From contig CM059585.1 in assembly GCA_030407085.1 (NCBI GenBank), forward strand, positions 94,086,501-94,150,500: 64,000 bases of DNA, in the 5' to 3' direction. This DNA comes from Trichopria drosophilae (lineage: Eukaryota; Arthropoda; Insecta; Hymenoptera; Diapriidae). The translations under genes were made by a program, and so were the position numbers. How positions within the stretch are numbered: position 1 is the stretch's first letter; the number at the start of each line of letters is the position of its first letter. Under the pieces are notes generated by a model. That model ran no database searches, was not told where the DNA came from, and was given only the letters and a program-made list of their open reading frames with translations. This document shows, one piece after another, positions 12,111 through 20,769 of the stretch.

Positions 12111-13340
12111 AAGAAAATGTGTGAACGAAATATGACGAGAAAAATAGCGAGAAAAAGTTAACTCGTGATGGAGGACGTACAGGAACCAGTAAATTAATCA
12201 ACTACGTTCAAATTATAGTAAATCATGTTTATTAGTGCCACTCTGACGTTCCAACTTCAACATGTCTAACATTTTATATATATTACACACACCCACAATG
12301 CACTTATGCTAACACTATCAGAGTATCCGAGTACATTCATCCCGACCCGTATGCAGCCATAATTATGCCACCATTGGCATGAGGGAAAGATAAGAATTCA
12401 TTAAGATTATCTGTAATTACTGTAGAAATATTAAACTAATCATTACAACTGACTGGGATAATCGTAGTGATTAAAATGTGGGCAACCTATGGCCTTTTGA
12501 AGTAAAAATAACCAATCGTTCTTTAATTTGACTAAACTAATATATGCCTATTAATTGTTCCAAATATTATTGAAATTGATAAGCAATTTTCAGAATACAT
12601 TTGTTTTCTATTATTCTATTTTAGAGTGGAACGTACGCATATGACGTATGTGTAGGATACCTCAGACCATACACACATCCCATGTTAAAGTTTACGATGA
12701 GTTTTTAATGAAAAAACGTCACAGAAAAGGTGATTGTAAGGAATACAAAGATGACGTCGTTTATTTAACCTTGAAAACTTACTTCAAGGTTTTCTTATGG
12801 ATTTTTCATGTCCATTCAATGGAAACCGGTATATTTCGTTATACATATTTGTAGCTTATATAAAAAGTCTCCAAAACGCTAATCACAGTTTTAAAACCAT
12901 AGAATCATACAACTAGTATCAATAATATTTACTGGAAAAATTACATCATTAACATCTCTTTATGGTGAATTACACATTACTCAACAAGAGCTGTCAGTAT
13001 TACTTTTTAAGAAGACTTATTTAAGATCTCATTTTTCAGACAATTTTATGACAAAGTATGTTGCTGCGCTACTTTACCCACGTATTTGCCCGCCATCTAT
13101 TGCCACCTAATTGAAATGAAATAACTTTGTAGTATACAATTTCTATTGTCTCTTCAGGACGATTATTGTGTTCTGTCCAGCATAGAATGTAGAAATAATT
13201 ATGAAGTATACCTAAATAATACTTATTTTAAAAGCATTATTGAAGTACAAAATAGCTTGAAGGGCAACAGAATAATTATATTCACGATTCATGTTTTTCA
13301 TAAATGGTTGTATGACTACTGCCATACCACTATCAAGAAA
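12111..13340. other. No recognisable feature
   Basis: AT-rich; frames at 12648-12854 and 13146-13370 have no recognisable motif, and the latter runs into the GAT repeat. Confidence 0.45.
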
Positions 13341-13527
13341 GATGATGATGATAATTATCTCAGTTGTTGATGATTGTTGGTGAATGATAGTGGATGATCA
13401 TGGAATATACCGGGGGATTATTACGAAATTGATCTAAAGATTATGTTGGCTAATGTAATTGATCAAGCAACCATTGCCTATCATCAGTATCATCATCCAG
13501 CATTATCCATTATCATCATCATCATCT
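13341..13527. repeat. GAT/ATC trinucleotide-rich foldback
   Basis: GATGATGATGATAAT at 13341-13355 is exactly complementary to the ATTATCATCATCATC run within 13509-13527. The DNA between contains further degenerate GATGAT strings on the left and ATCATC strings on the right, so the whole stretch can fold back imperfectly. An inverted duplication of a trinucleotide repeat is the simplest reading. Confidence 0.7.
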
Positions 13528-15053
13528 ATCGTCGATTAGTGCAATTAAGTTGTACGGTTTAACATTATTCCATATTATAGATTTTCGATTTATCTTGAAA
13601 ATTACCTACAGCCAATTTAGTCAACAATAACACGAAAGACGTCAACAAGATTAGTGTATGCATTACATCGAGTTATTTCTTCGATGTGTTTTTCAGCTTT
13701 TTATTATGAGAATGTTTCAAACTAACCTGCCGGACAATATTTGACGTCATCATGATTTCACCAAGTTTGAATTAAATGCTGGAATTGAGAAAATTTGGAG
13801 ATTAATAATTCATATTTGTTTATATTATGAAAAACACATACTATATTAATGTAATTTATAGAACAAAGTCGTTTCTCAGTTTTAATTGAATGGTTAATTC
13901 TGACAAAACTGGCAACACTGGGTATTATTCATGATGTCTTTTAAGGTAATTCGACATTCACTAGATATTTGGTTCGAAAATTTTCGTGTAAGCGGATACG
14001 TTAAAAATTTTAAATAGAGAGGTAAGTAAATTCATTTTTATGTTATGCTCGCAAAAGCAAAAATTGAGTCATGGTGGCAATAATTGGGGTATTAAGTGAA
14101 ACAATTCTAAATTACGTGTTTTATGTTGTTTTTTTCTTCGGAGATACCCAGAAACTCCAAATGATCAAAGGAGAAAATAGTGGCTTCCAAAATCGGACTA
14201 AAACAAAAGCCACCAAAGGTATCCAACTTGTTCCACATCGTTTCGCGTATGAAAGTGAAGTTGCGAATTCCGAATCGAACCAGGATCAACCTTGTTATTT
14301 TTGTTTTATTTGTTTGTTTTAAAATAAAATGTAACTATATTCATACCAAAAAAAATCCTTTTTCTACATGAAAATATCTTTATCACTTAATATCCCATTG
14401 TGGAAGATAAATGAATAGGACTTTTCCGCAAATAATGAGAAAACCATGACAAATGGAACAAACGCAATGCAAAACTGTTGAATTATTCGGTTCCACGAAA
14501 TAATTTAATTTCTTCAGAAAATGTTTTTTAAACTTGATGCTTCATTTTAAAAATACCTGCTTCTATAATACTTAAATATATCATTCAACAATAGCGTTTA
14601 AAAATGAAAATGTTCACTTCATTTATTTGTTTATATAAAAGAGTTAAATTTTTTACTTTTAATAGTATATTTATCACCCACATAAATAGTTTCACTAAAT
14701 AAATTGGGTAGTAACCAATTAAATACAATAAAACAATTAATCAACTGGTTAGAGTAATTATTTCCTTAGTTACCCCAAAAATTTTGTCGTGTTGGTCTAA
14801 TTGAGTTGACGCTCTTTCGATTCTGTTTTGTCGTCCATAGTGTAAATATATCGACAGAGTTTATTTCTCCTATTTTGCAATGTCATTTATTAAATCTAAA
14901 AAATTTAGATCAAAATGTATTTAAAGCATACTTTCTAAATACTGATAAAAAGGACATTTGTTTATAACAACTTGAGCGTCTCGTATCGATAAAATAAGAA
15001 AAAAGTTAGAAGAATATTTTTCTTGTATATCCACAACGTCCATAGATGTGTAA
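13528..15053. other. No recognisable feature
   Basis: AT-rich. At 14071-14371 overlapping frames are open in two plus frames and one minus frame; none has a family motif, so no gene is called. Confidence 0.45.
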
Positions 15054-15061
15054 CAAACTAA
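15054..15061. repeat. Target-site duplication, left copy (CAAACTAA)
   Basis: The same eight bases directly follow the element at 16065-16072. Confidence 0.85.
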
Positions 15062-15095
15062 GGTAAACCTTCGGAAAAGGCACCGCCTCCTAAAA

Positions 15096-15785
15096 AAATT
15101 TGTTTGTACCCTATTCTGACGTATTTTTGCCTCCTGATTACGAATATGACAACAAAAATTGCGGGTCGCACGTATTAAAGCCGCTATTTTGAAAAAATAG
15201 CCAAAAAACGTTTTTTTTTTAGTTTTTTGTATTTATTTTCAAAAATACGAATCTGACAGAAAAATATTTTAAATAAAAGTGGTAGAGCGCAAAATTCTCG
15301 ACAAAAAAGATTTTATACATTTTTTCCGTAATTGCAACAGTAAGCCCGTAAATAAGGGTTGAAAGTTCCCATGATGCGTTTCTACCGGGTACTTACTAGG
15401 TAGAAATAATTCCCGAACCGATTGTGAATCTAGTGGGTGCTTAAAATTTGTTTGTATCCTATTCCGACGTATTTTGGCCTCCTGATTACGAATATGACAA
15501 CAAAAATTGCGGGCCGGACGTATTAAAGCTGTACTTTGAAAAAATAGCAAAAAAAACGCGTTTTTTTAGTTTTTTGCATTTATTTTCAAAAATACGCCTC
15601 TGGCAGAAAAATGTTTCAAATAAAAGTTGTAGAGCGCAAAATTCTCGACAAAAAAGATTTTATACAGTTTTTCCGTAATTGCAACAGTAAGCCCATAAAT
15701 AAGGGTTGAATGTTCCCATGATGCGTTTCTACCGGATACTAGGTAGATATAATTCCCGAACCGATTGTGAATCTAGGGGGTGCTT
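15096..15785. repeat. Two tandem copies of a roughly 345-bp unit inside the transposon
   Basis: Copy 1 runs 15096-15443 and copy 2 15444-15785, in the same orientation. They share the start AAATTTGTTTGTA and landmark strings such as GAATATGACAACAAAAATTG, GAGCGCAAAATTCTCGACAA and TTCCCATGATGCGTTTCTAC. A few scattered substitutions and one small gap near TACTAGGTAG separate them. Frames read across them (minus 15269-15550, plus 15448-15678) are artefacts. Confidence 0.9.
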
Positions 15786-15805
15786 GCGTGCTGGGGGGCT
15801 CCGCC

Positions 15806-16010
15806 TCCCCCCCCCCCCAGACCCCCCTTTTATACTAACCTAACCTCCAACCACACTGGTGTGGGTGAGAATCAATACCATGTGCTATGTGAATGGTCAG
15901 AGATTAGGTTTGTAGTAAATAACGTACTAATGTAGCACATGGGTTTGATAATCACCGACATCTCTGTGGTTGGAGGTGAGGTTAATATAAAAGGGGGGTC
16001 TGGGGGGCGG
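15806..16010. repeat. Internal 205-bp hairpin with C-run/G-run ends
   Basis: The left arm 15806-15885 contains a C-run, CAGACCCCCCTTTTATA, AACCTCCAACCACA and CCATGTGCTA. The right arm 15926-16010 is its reverse complement with scattered mismatches (TAGCACATGG, TGTGGTTGGAGGT, TATAAAAGGGGGGTCTG). The axis is near 15908. It sits next to the right end of the transposon. Confidence 0.85.
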
Positions 16011-16064
16011 AATAGAGTAATTTAAATTTTTTTTGCGAGGAGGCGCCTTTTCAGAAGGTTTACC

Positions 16065-16072
16065 CAAACTAA
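16065..16072. repeat. Target-site duplication, right copy (CAAACTAA)
   Basis: Identical to 15054-15061. Confidence 0.85.
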
Positions 16073-16417
16073 AAAAACCTTCTCAAATGAAAATACAGAT
16101 TTCAAGTAAATAAGCTGGTTTAAATGTGTATAATTGAAATCTCGTGGTGAGGTGAATTTCTAAAACGTATTTAATTCATTTGCTCATCTCTTTGATTTAA
16201 AATTTTTGTATTTTCATAGTTTACATTTATAAATTATTTAATTTTCTTTCAAAACTGATCTCGTAGTCATTAAGTTGTTATGCAATAGTAATGTAAACAG
16301 AAAGTTTTAATTACACTACGCTATTACTGTTCACATTTGATGTTTAATAATAAGAGTTTGTCATTCGTTATGAAGTTAACAACTAAATAAATAAATTTCA
16401 TCAAAAACACAATTAAC
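16073..16417. other. No recognisable feature
   Basis: AT-rich spacer between two transposon-derived blocks. Confidence 0.5.
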
Positions 16418-16579
16418 CTAAACAAAAAAAAGGCATCTTTAAAAAACGCATTAAGATATCTTAAAAATTATAAGATTTCTAATGTCTTATAGACAAATGG
16501 TCAGAAAGAGGTCTTAAAGTGATATTTGAGAAGAATTGTAGATTTCTAGAGTTCCATAAGATCTCTTAAAAACGAGGCT

Positions 16580-16599
16580 TCCTGAATGAGCTCTTATTT
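16580..16599. repeat. 20-bp target-site duplication, left copy
   Basis: TCCTGAATGAGCTCTTATTT recurs exactly at 18375-18394. The corresponding place in copy B (near 20950) has the GAGCTCTTATTT core only once, so copy B represents the empty site. Confidence 0.85.
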
Positions 16600-16647
16600 A
16601 ACCCTTTAAGGACCAAATGTACATATATTTATATATTTACGGTGAAG

Positions 16648-16662
16648 TTTGATAGTACTATT
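16648..16662. repeat. 15-bp target-site duplication, left copy
   Basis: TTTGATAGTACTATT recurs exactly at 17937-17951, flanking the Penelope-like inverted pair. Confidence 0.9.
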
Positions 16663-16748
16663 ACACGGTGTTTTTATGTAGAAGTATATATAATAAAATA
16701 ATGATAAGGGTTCGGCTTTGTCCTACAAAGTTGGTTGCTGTTGATTTT

Positions 16749-16787
16749 CCTCGACGTTTCGAACGACTTGCGTTCATTTTCAAGAGG
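16749..16787 (-). ncRNA. Hammerhead-ribozyme-like fold, left Penelope copy
   Basis: Mirror image of the motif at 17839-17877, on the minus strand, in the 3' tail of the left copy and outside the coding region. Same stem I, stem II, GAAAC and GUC elements, with no difference from the right copy. See the right copy for the base-by-base reading. Confidence 0.6.
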
Positions 16788-16839
16788 TTACTGTGGAGCG
16801 TCCTGTTGTGTTGCCGCTTTTTATATGTTTCCTGTTTTC

Positions 16840-17331
16840 CTATGGTGGGGAGGTTCCTGACCATTTCATTTGTGTAATGATGCGTTCATATGCGGTGTGT
16901 AAACTTTGGGTATCTTCAATTTTGTTGAGTGGAGCTTTGTGTAATTTGATGTTAATCATTTCCGATATACGTCTATTGTGAAATTTATTTTCGATATCCA
17001 GTATTTTTGTGTTATCCCAGTCAAAATTATGTAGTGTTTGGATTCTATGTTCTGTGATTACTGTGTTTGTTTGAGAAGGTCTATTGATATTGCGTTGATG
17101 TTCGTTTATTCTAGTTTTTAATGTTCGTTTACTTTCTCCCACATATGATGCATCGCAATCCATACATTTTATGCAATACACGGTGTTGTGTGTATCCATC
17201 TTTTGTAATTTGTCTTTACCTTTTTGTATTATTGCGGATAGGTTGTTTCTTAGAGATGGTATGATCTTGATGTTAGTGTTGCGAAAAGAGTTTTCAATTG
17301 ATTCATATATATGTTTTGTATATGGTATTTG
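16840..17331 (-). pseudogene. Penelope-like polyprotein C-terminus with GIY-YIG endonuclease, left copy (5' truncated)
   Basis: The minus strand is open for 163 codons from the truncation point at 17331 to a stop at 16840. It begins with linker sequence QIPYTKHIYESIENSFRNTN, of the kind that joins reverse transcriptase to nuclease in Penelope-like proteins. The GIY-YIG core follows: VYCIKC, then SYVGES about ten residues later, then TLKTRINEH with the conserved Arg and His, ITEH, and ISEMINIK with the expected catalytic Glu. In the family this nuclease nicks target DNA for insertion. The reverse transcriptase is missing, so this copy cannot move itself. An ATG-started subframe (16840-17199) is not a natural start. 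The left copy differs from the right at two residues: HNFDW and LDIEN, against NNFDW and LGIEN. Confidence 0.9.
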
Positions 17332-17332
17332 T

Positions 17333-17334
17333 AA
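17333..17334. other. Junction of the two Penelope-like copies
   Basis: The left copy's frame is readable up to 17332. The right copy's matching sequence starts at AAACTCTTTTCGC, 17333. No filler bases are needed between them. Confidence 0.75.
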
Positions 17335-17786
17335 ACTCTTTTCGCAACACTAACATCAAGATCATACCATCTCTAAGAAACAACCTATCCGCAATAATAC
17401 AAAAAGGTAAAGACAAATTACAAAAGATGGATACACACAACACCGTGTATTGCATAAAATGTATGGATTGCGATGCATCATATGTGGGAGAAAGTAAACG
17501 AACATTAAAAACTAGAATAAACGAACATCAACGCAATATCAATAGACCTTCTCAAACAAACACAGTAATCACAGAACATAGAATCCAAACACTAAATAAT
17601 TTTGACTGGGATAACACAAAAATACTGGGTATCGAAAATAAATTTCACAATAGACGTATATCGGAAATGATTAACATCAAATTACACAAAGCTCCACTCA
17701 ACAAAATTGAAGATACCCAAAGTTTACACACCGCATATGAACGCATCATTACACAAATGAAATGGTCAGGAACCTCCCCACCATAG
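17334..17786 (+). pseudogene. Penelope-like polyprotein C-terminus with GIY-YIG endonuclease, right copy (5' truncated)
   Basis: About 150 element-derived codons starting at NSFRNTNIK and ending KWSGTSPP-stop. The frame extends upstream to an ATG at 17298 only by chance, through the antisense of the left copy's spacer. The GIY-YIG elements are as in the left copy (VYCIKC, SYVGES, LKTRINEH, ISEMI) and no internal stop is present. No reverse transcriptase domain is present, so it is a dead-on-arrival fragment. The near-identity of the two arms, with frames still open, implies a recent insertion. Confidence 0.9.
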
Positions 17787-17838
17787 GAAAACAGGAAACA
17801 TATAAAAAGCGGCAACACAACAGGACGCTCCACAGTAA

Positions 17839-17877
17839 CCTCTTGAAAATGAACGCAAGTCGTTCGAAACGTCGAGG
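17839..17877 (+). ncRNA. Hammerhead-ribozyme-like fold, right Penelope copy
   Basis: Read in order: stem I 5' strand CCTC (17839-17842); core TTGAAAAT (17843-17850); stem II GAACG / CGTTC around the loop CAAGT (17851-17865); GAAAC (17866-17870); GTC cleavage triplet (17871-17873); stem I 3' strand GAGG (17874-17877). GAAAC-GTC can form the two-base-pair stem III seen in retroelement hammerheads. The canonical core CUGANGA is changed to UUGAAAA plus one extra U. The C3 and G8 positions are both changed, to U and A, which would keep their tertiary pair. Penelope-like elements are known to carry hammerhead motifs. Whether this version cleaves is untested. Confidence 0.6.
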
Positions 17878-17936
17878 AAAATCAACAGCAACCAACTTTG
17901 TAGGACAAAGCCGAACCCTTATCATTATTTTATTTA

Positions 17937-17951
17937 TTTGATAGTACTATT
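17937..17951. repeat. 15-bp target-site duplication, right copy
   Basis: Identical to 16648-16662. Confidence 0.9.
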
Positions 17952-18224
17952 TAGTAGTAAAAAAAAACTGTTTGCTCTCACAATTGTAGTCGCATGTATT
18001 CAATCGATTGACACGAACCAAATCACTTTTTGGGATCGATGAGTCCAAATCTGATGTTAGTTTTTAAATTCAAAATGACGGATACACAATTCGGATTCCG
18101 CGACCTTGAAAACTGCCGAGTACCAAGAATGAAGTGATTTCGTTTGATTTTAGTAAATACATTGGCCATGTTGGATCCATTATTTTGAATTTTTAAAAAC
18201 TCACTTCAAGTTTGGAGTCCGCGA

Positions 18225-18242
18225 CCCCCCCCCCCCCCCCCC
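18225..18242. repeat. Poly-C run of 18
   Basis: Uninterrupted C tract inside the unclassified insert; prone to length error. Shorter C runs occur at 15807-15818 and 62120-62132. Confidence 0.9.
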
Positions 18243-18374
18243 AAAACAGGAACTAAGTTTGAAATGATTTCATTCGGTGCAGTCGACTGCTGAGACGTAA
18301 CTGTAATTTTGAAAAGAAAATCGAATTTAGCAGCCATTTTTGTATGTCGATTTGCAGAGTTCGAATACGAGGGA

Positions 18375-18394
18375 TCCTGAATGAGCTCTTATTT
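18375..18394. repeat. 20-bp target-site duplication, right copy
   Basis: Identical to 16580-16599. Confidence 0.85.
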
Positions 18395-18809
18395 CAGAGC
18401 TTTGACACTCTTTATAAAATAAATAATATAAGTGAAAACTAAATTTCTGTAAATTGTAGATATTCTTTTTTAAATCATTTATGCAATCAATGAATATTTT
18501 TAATTTACTTCTTTTTCCCTTAGGTATCCTTATTTTTAGTCTCAAAACTAAGGGGAGCTTTATCGGCAAAATGATGATCCAAAATGAGATGAATTTAGGA
18601 CTTCACATATATAAGACCTTTTGCATATTGCTATTTTAAGAAGTCTGCTTTAAGATTTTTGTATTTTCAGATTATAATTAAGACCTCTAAATGTGCTGGT
18701 GAGGGAATGGCTTTAAACGACTTTTTATATATGGTTTAAAAAGTCTTTTTGGAGATGTCTATAGAGATAGCGGTTTGAGTAAATTATCTATTTTCGTATA
18801 TCTTTTAAG

Positions 18810-18989
18810 GGGTACACCTCAAAAACCTGACAAATCACAAAACAGACACTTCAAAAACCAGACATTTCCAAAAATAGACTTTTAAAATATGTCTGCATTT
18901 TGAAATATCTGGTTTTTGAATGTCTGGTTTTTAAATGTCGGGTTTTTGAAGTGTGTTTTTTGTGATTTGTCGAGTTTTTGAGGTGCACC
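18810..18989. mobile_element. 180-bp hairpin MITE with 9-bp TSD
   Basis: The left arm (GGGTACACCTCAAAAACC..., then CAAATCACAAAACAGACAC, CAAAAACCAGACATT) is mirrored by the right arm ending TTTTTGAGGTGCACC, nearly to the centre. TCTTTTAAG at 18801-18809 recurs at 18990-18998 as the likely target duplication, although TTTTAAG is also a common string in the surrounding repeat. No coding capacity. Confidence 0.8.
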
Positions 18990-19010
18990 TCTTTTAAGCT
19001 CTTTTCTAAA

Positions 19011-20769
19011 ATGTTTAGTCGCATAAAAAAAAATGGTTATCAAAGTTTAAGTTCATCTAGAATTTATGCTGTGCAATTTTATTATTAAAAAAACATATGG
19101 AAACAAATCTGTTTATTTCGATGCATTCAGATAAAAGTTTATTATAACTGGAGTTTGCTGATAGTTGAGGATTAATCACATACAATCTACATTATGGAAC
19201 GATTGTTTATTAACAAATAAGCTGTCTTGGTGTAAAATCAGATACCTATAGGAGTAGATTGTATCACGGCATATTGTGCCGATATAACGCGCGAGTCTGG
19301 AAAAATTAAACAATAATTCATTCAAAACAGATAATGTAACACGATAAAAACTAGATTAGTAGACAATATATTTGCATTTTTACTTAATTATCACGTCACC
19401 GTTTATTTAATTAATAGAGTAAGTACAGTTATTGCTCGCTTCTCGTATAATACACGTGTACCGGGACTGACCTACTTTAAGCAGTATACACTTCCTTCAT
19501 GTACGCTTTATCTTTATTAAACTACAATTTAAAAGATTGGCAGAATAAAACCAGAAAACCCCGTAGTAACTAAAGAAAATCACAAAATGTCTTTTTAAAT
19601 TGTTAGAAACAAAAAATAAGTCTTCATAACGAACAAAATTGAATTTTAGTCTTTTTATAAAGCATCGCCATAAAATCATAAATTACTAGGGAAATTACTT
19701 ATAAAATAGTAGTTACAAATGTAAAGTAATAGAAACACGTGTTGTATACATTTGCCGGATACAAGAAAAGAAAATATGTGATAATAACCATAAATAAAAA
19801 GCAGACAACTAAATCGCACGAAAACGAAACGTTTAGAGTAAAATCAAAGAAGTAACAGAAAAATGAAGAAAATCCCTCCGTCAAGTGCCTACGTATATAT
19901 GTATTACATTTCTGTACACGGAAACGCCAGGTGTGAGTAAAATAGAAACGACAGGCGGAATGAACAAAGGCGACTCGAGCCGAGACAAATGGAAAAGGGA
20001 AAATAAAGACCAAGGTTACAAAATAAATACACAGGTGAAGCGAAAAAATAAATTAAGTGAGTTAACAATAATAATTGAGGGTACTGTGGGAAAGTAATTT
20101 TATAAATAACTTAAGAAAATAACATCATTGTTATCTTTCTAAATATATATCATTATAGTTATGGACGAATACCTTTCTCTTTTATTTAATTATTGCACGC
20201 ATTTCAGTTTAAAAAATAATTCCTGAATTTGATTAATTTAAATGTGAACGACATTTAGTAAAACAATAAAATTATAAATTGAAGTATTTTTTATATCTTT
20301 CATTTGGCTTTGTAGCATATAGTTCCTTAAAAGAAAATCCGAAATAAAAAACATAAAACACATTTTGTAAACCAAAATTCAAGTTTCTAATAAAAGGTAG
20401 TAATAAATTAAAGTCTAAAGATTAAAATGTCCCGATAAAAAGGCACGACGACAAAAGAGCCGCTTGAAGAAGGCGTGAAATGAACGATAGAGTAACAAAA
20501 AAGTTCCACAATGATACCAATATATATAGCTTCTTTATACAAAGTAAGTTTCCTTTTTTTCTTTTTGGCACCTTCACCTGCAACTTTTCCTTGCTGCCTT
20601 TTGACTGTTGTTTTAATTTTCTTTTAAGTTTTTCCTTTCAAGTTCAATCCAATCAACCGCCGTTACTTCTGCCATTAGAATATAATTTGTTTAATCGTAT
20701 GCAACATTTGAGTAACATTTGGTATATTATGCCTATACCAAAACTATTATTATGTAGCTATAAGATGTT
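19011..20769. other. AT-rich stretch, nothing supported
   Basis: A-rich DNA with AT-driven frames (19497-19679, 19699-20013, 19885-20097, 20480-20806); none has a motif. Between 19850 and 20090 the DNA is purine-rich and slightly GC-richer, resembling the blocks at 8.6 and 11.9 kb. Confidence 0.45.

Larger units (their letters stand above)
15062..16064. mobile_element. Complete 1,003-bp non-autonomous DNA transposon, 8-bp TSD
   Basis: The ends are inverted repeats: GGTAAACCTTCGGAAAAGGC at 15062 and its near-complement ending GGTTTACC at 16057-16064. Similarity continues imperfectly for about 40 bp (CCTCCTAAAAAAATTT-like on both arms). The element is flanked by the perfect 8-bp direct repeat CAAACTAA. 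Inside are a direct tandem duplication (15096-15785) and a 205-bp hairpin (15806-16010). No transposase is present. Eight-bp duplications occur in hAT, P, Merlin and Sola1 transposons; the GG-starting end is compatible with Merlin but does not decide it. The boundary evidence is strong, the superfamily open. Confidence 0.9.
16663..17936. mobile_element. Penelope-like element insertion: two 5'-truncated copies, head-to-head
   Basis: Positions 16692-17293 are the reverse complement of 17333-17934 with very few differences and no gap: paired positions sum to 34626 at both ends. Each 602-bp arm encodes the end of a Penelope-like ORF with a GIY-YIG nuclease, then a 3'UTR-like tail. The 3' ends point outward. 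The 39-bp spacer (17294-17332) keeps the minus-strand reading frame open, so it belongs to the left copy, which was truncated 39 bp further 5' than the right one. Left of the arm are 29 further bases (16663-16691) before the duplication; right of it, two. A single 15-bp duplication brackets both copies, so they entered as one event. Confidence 0.93.
16600..18374. mobile_element. Unclassified insert (about 0.49 kb once the Penelope insertion is removed)
   Basis: Bounded by the exact 20-bp duplication. Its left end reads ACCCTTTAAGGACCAAATG. The right part (17952-18374) contains degenerate internal repeats with GATTCCGCGACC / GAGTCCGCGACC motifs about 140 bp apart, plus an 18-nt C-run. It has no coding capacity. 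The duplication length suits target-primed reverse transcription, so a SINE-like or truncated LINE copy is plausible, but no poly-A tail or tRNA-like head is evident. Confidence 0.6.
16418..19010. mobile_element. Interrupted copy A of a TIR repeat rich in AAGACCTCTTTAAGAG motifs
   Basis: Segments 16418-16599, 18395-18460 and 18590-18800 match, in order and orientation, segments of the uninterrupted copy at 20770-21480. Shared landmarks are AGATATCTTAAA, GAGCTCTTATTT followed by AGAGCTTTGACA, TTTTAAGAAGTC, ATTAAGACCTCT and CTTTTTGGAGAT. Copy A is broken by the insert at 16600-18374 and near its right end by the 180-bp MITE at 18810-18989. Outer ends are approximate. Confidence 0.65.

Noticed and set aside
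15832..15848. TAACCTAACCT as telomeric (TTAGG) sequence
   Set aside because: Only two units, located inside a transposon hairpin arm.
16597..16612. TTTAACCCTTTAAGG as a piggyBac end with TTAA site
   Set aside because: No matching GGG-TTAA at the other boundary, and the exact 20-bp duplication defines a different insertion edge.
17298..17333. ATG at 17298 as the start of the right GIY-YIG gene
   Set aside because: The first twelve codons are antisense of the left copy's spacer; element-derived coding starts at 17334.
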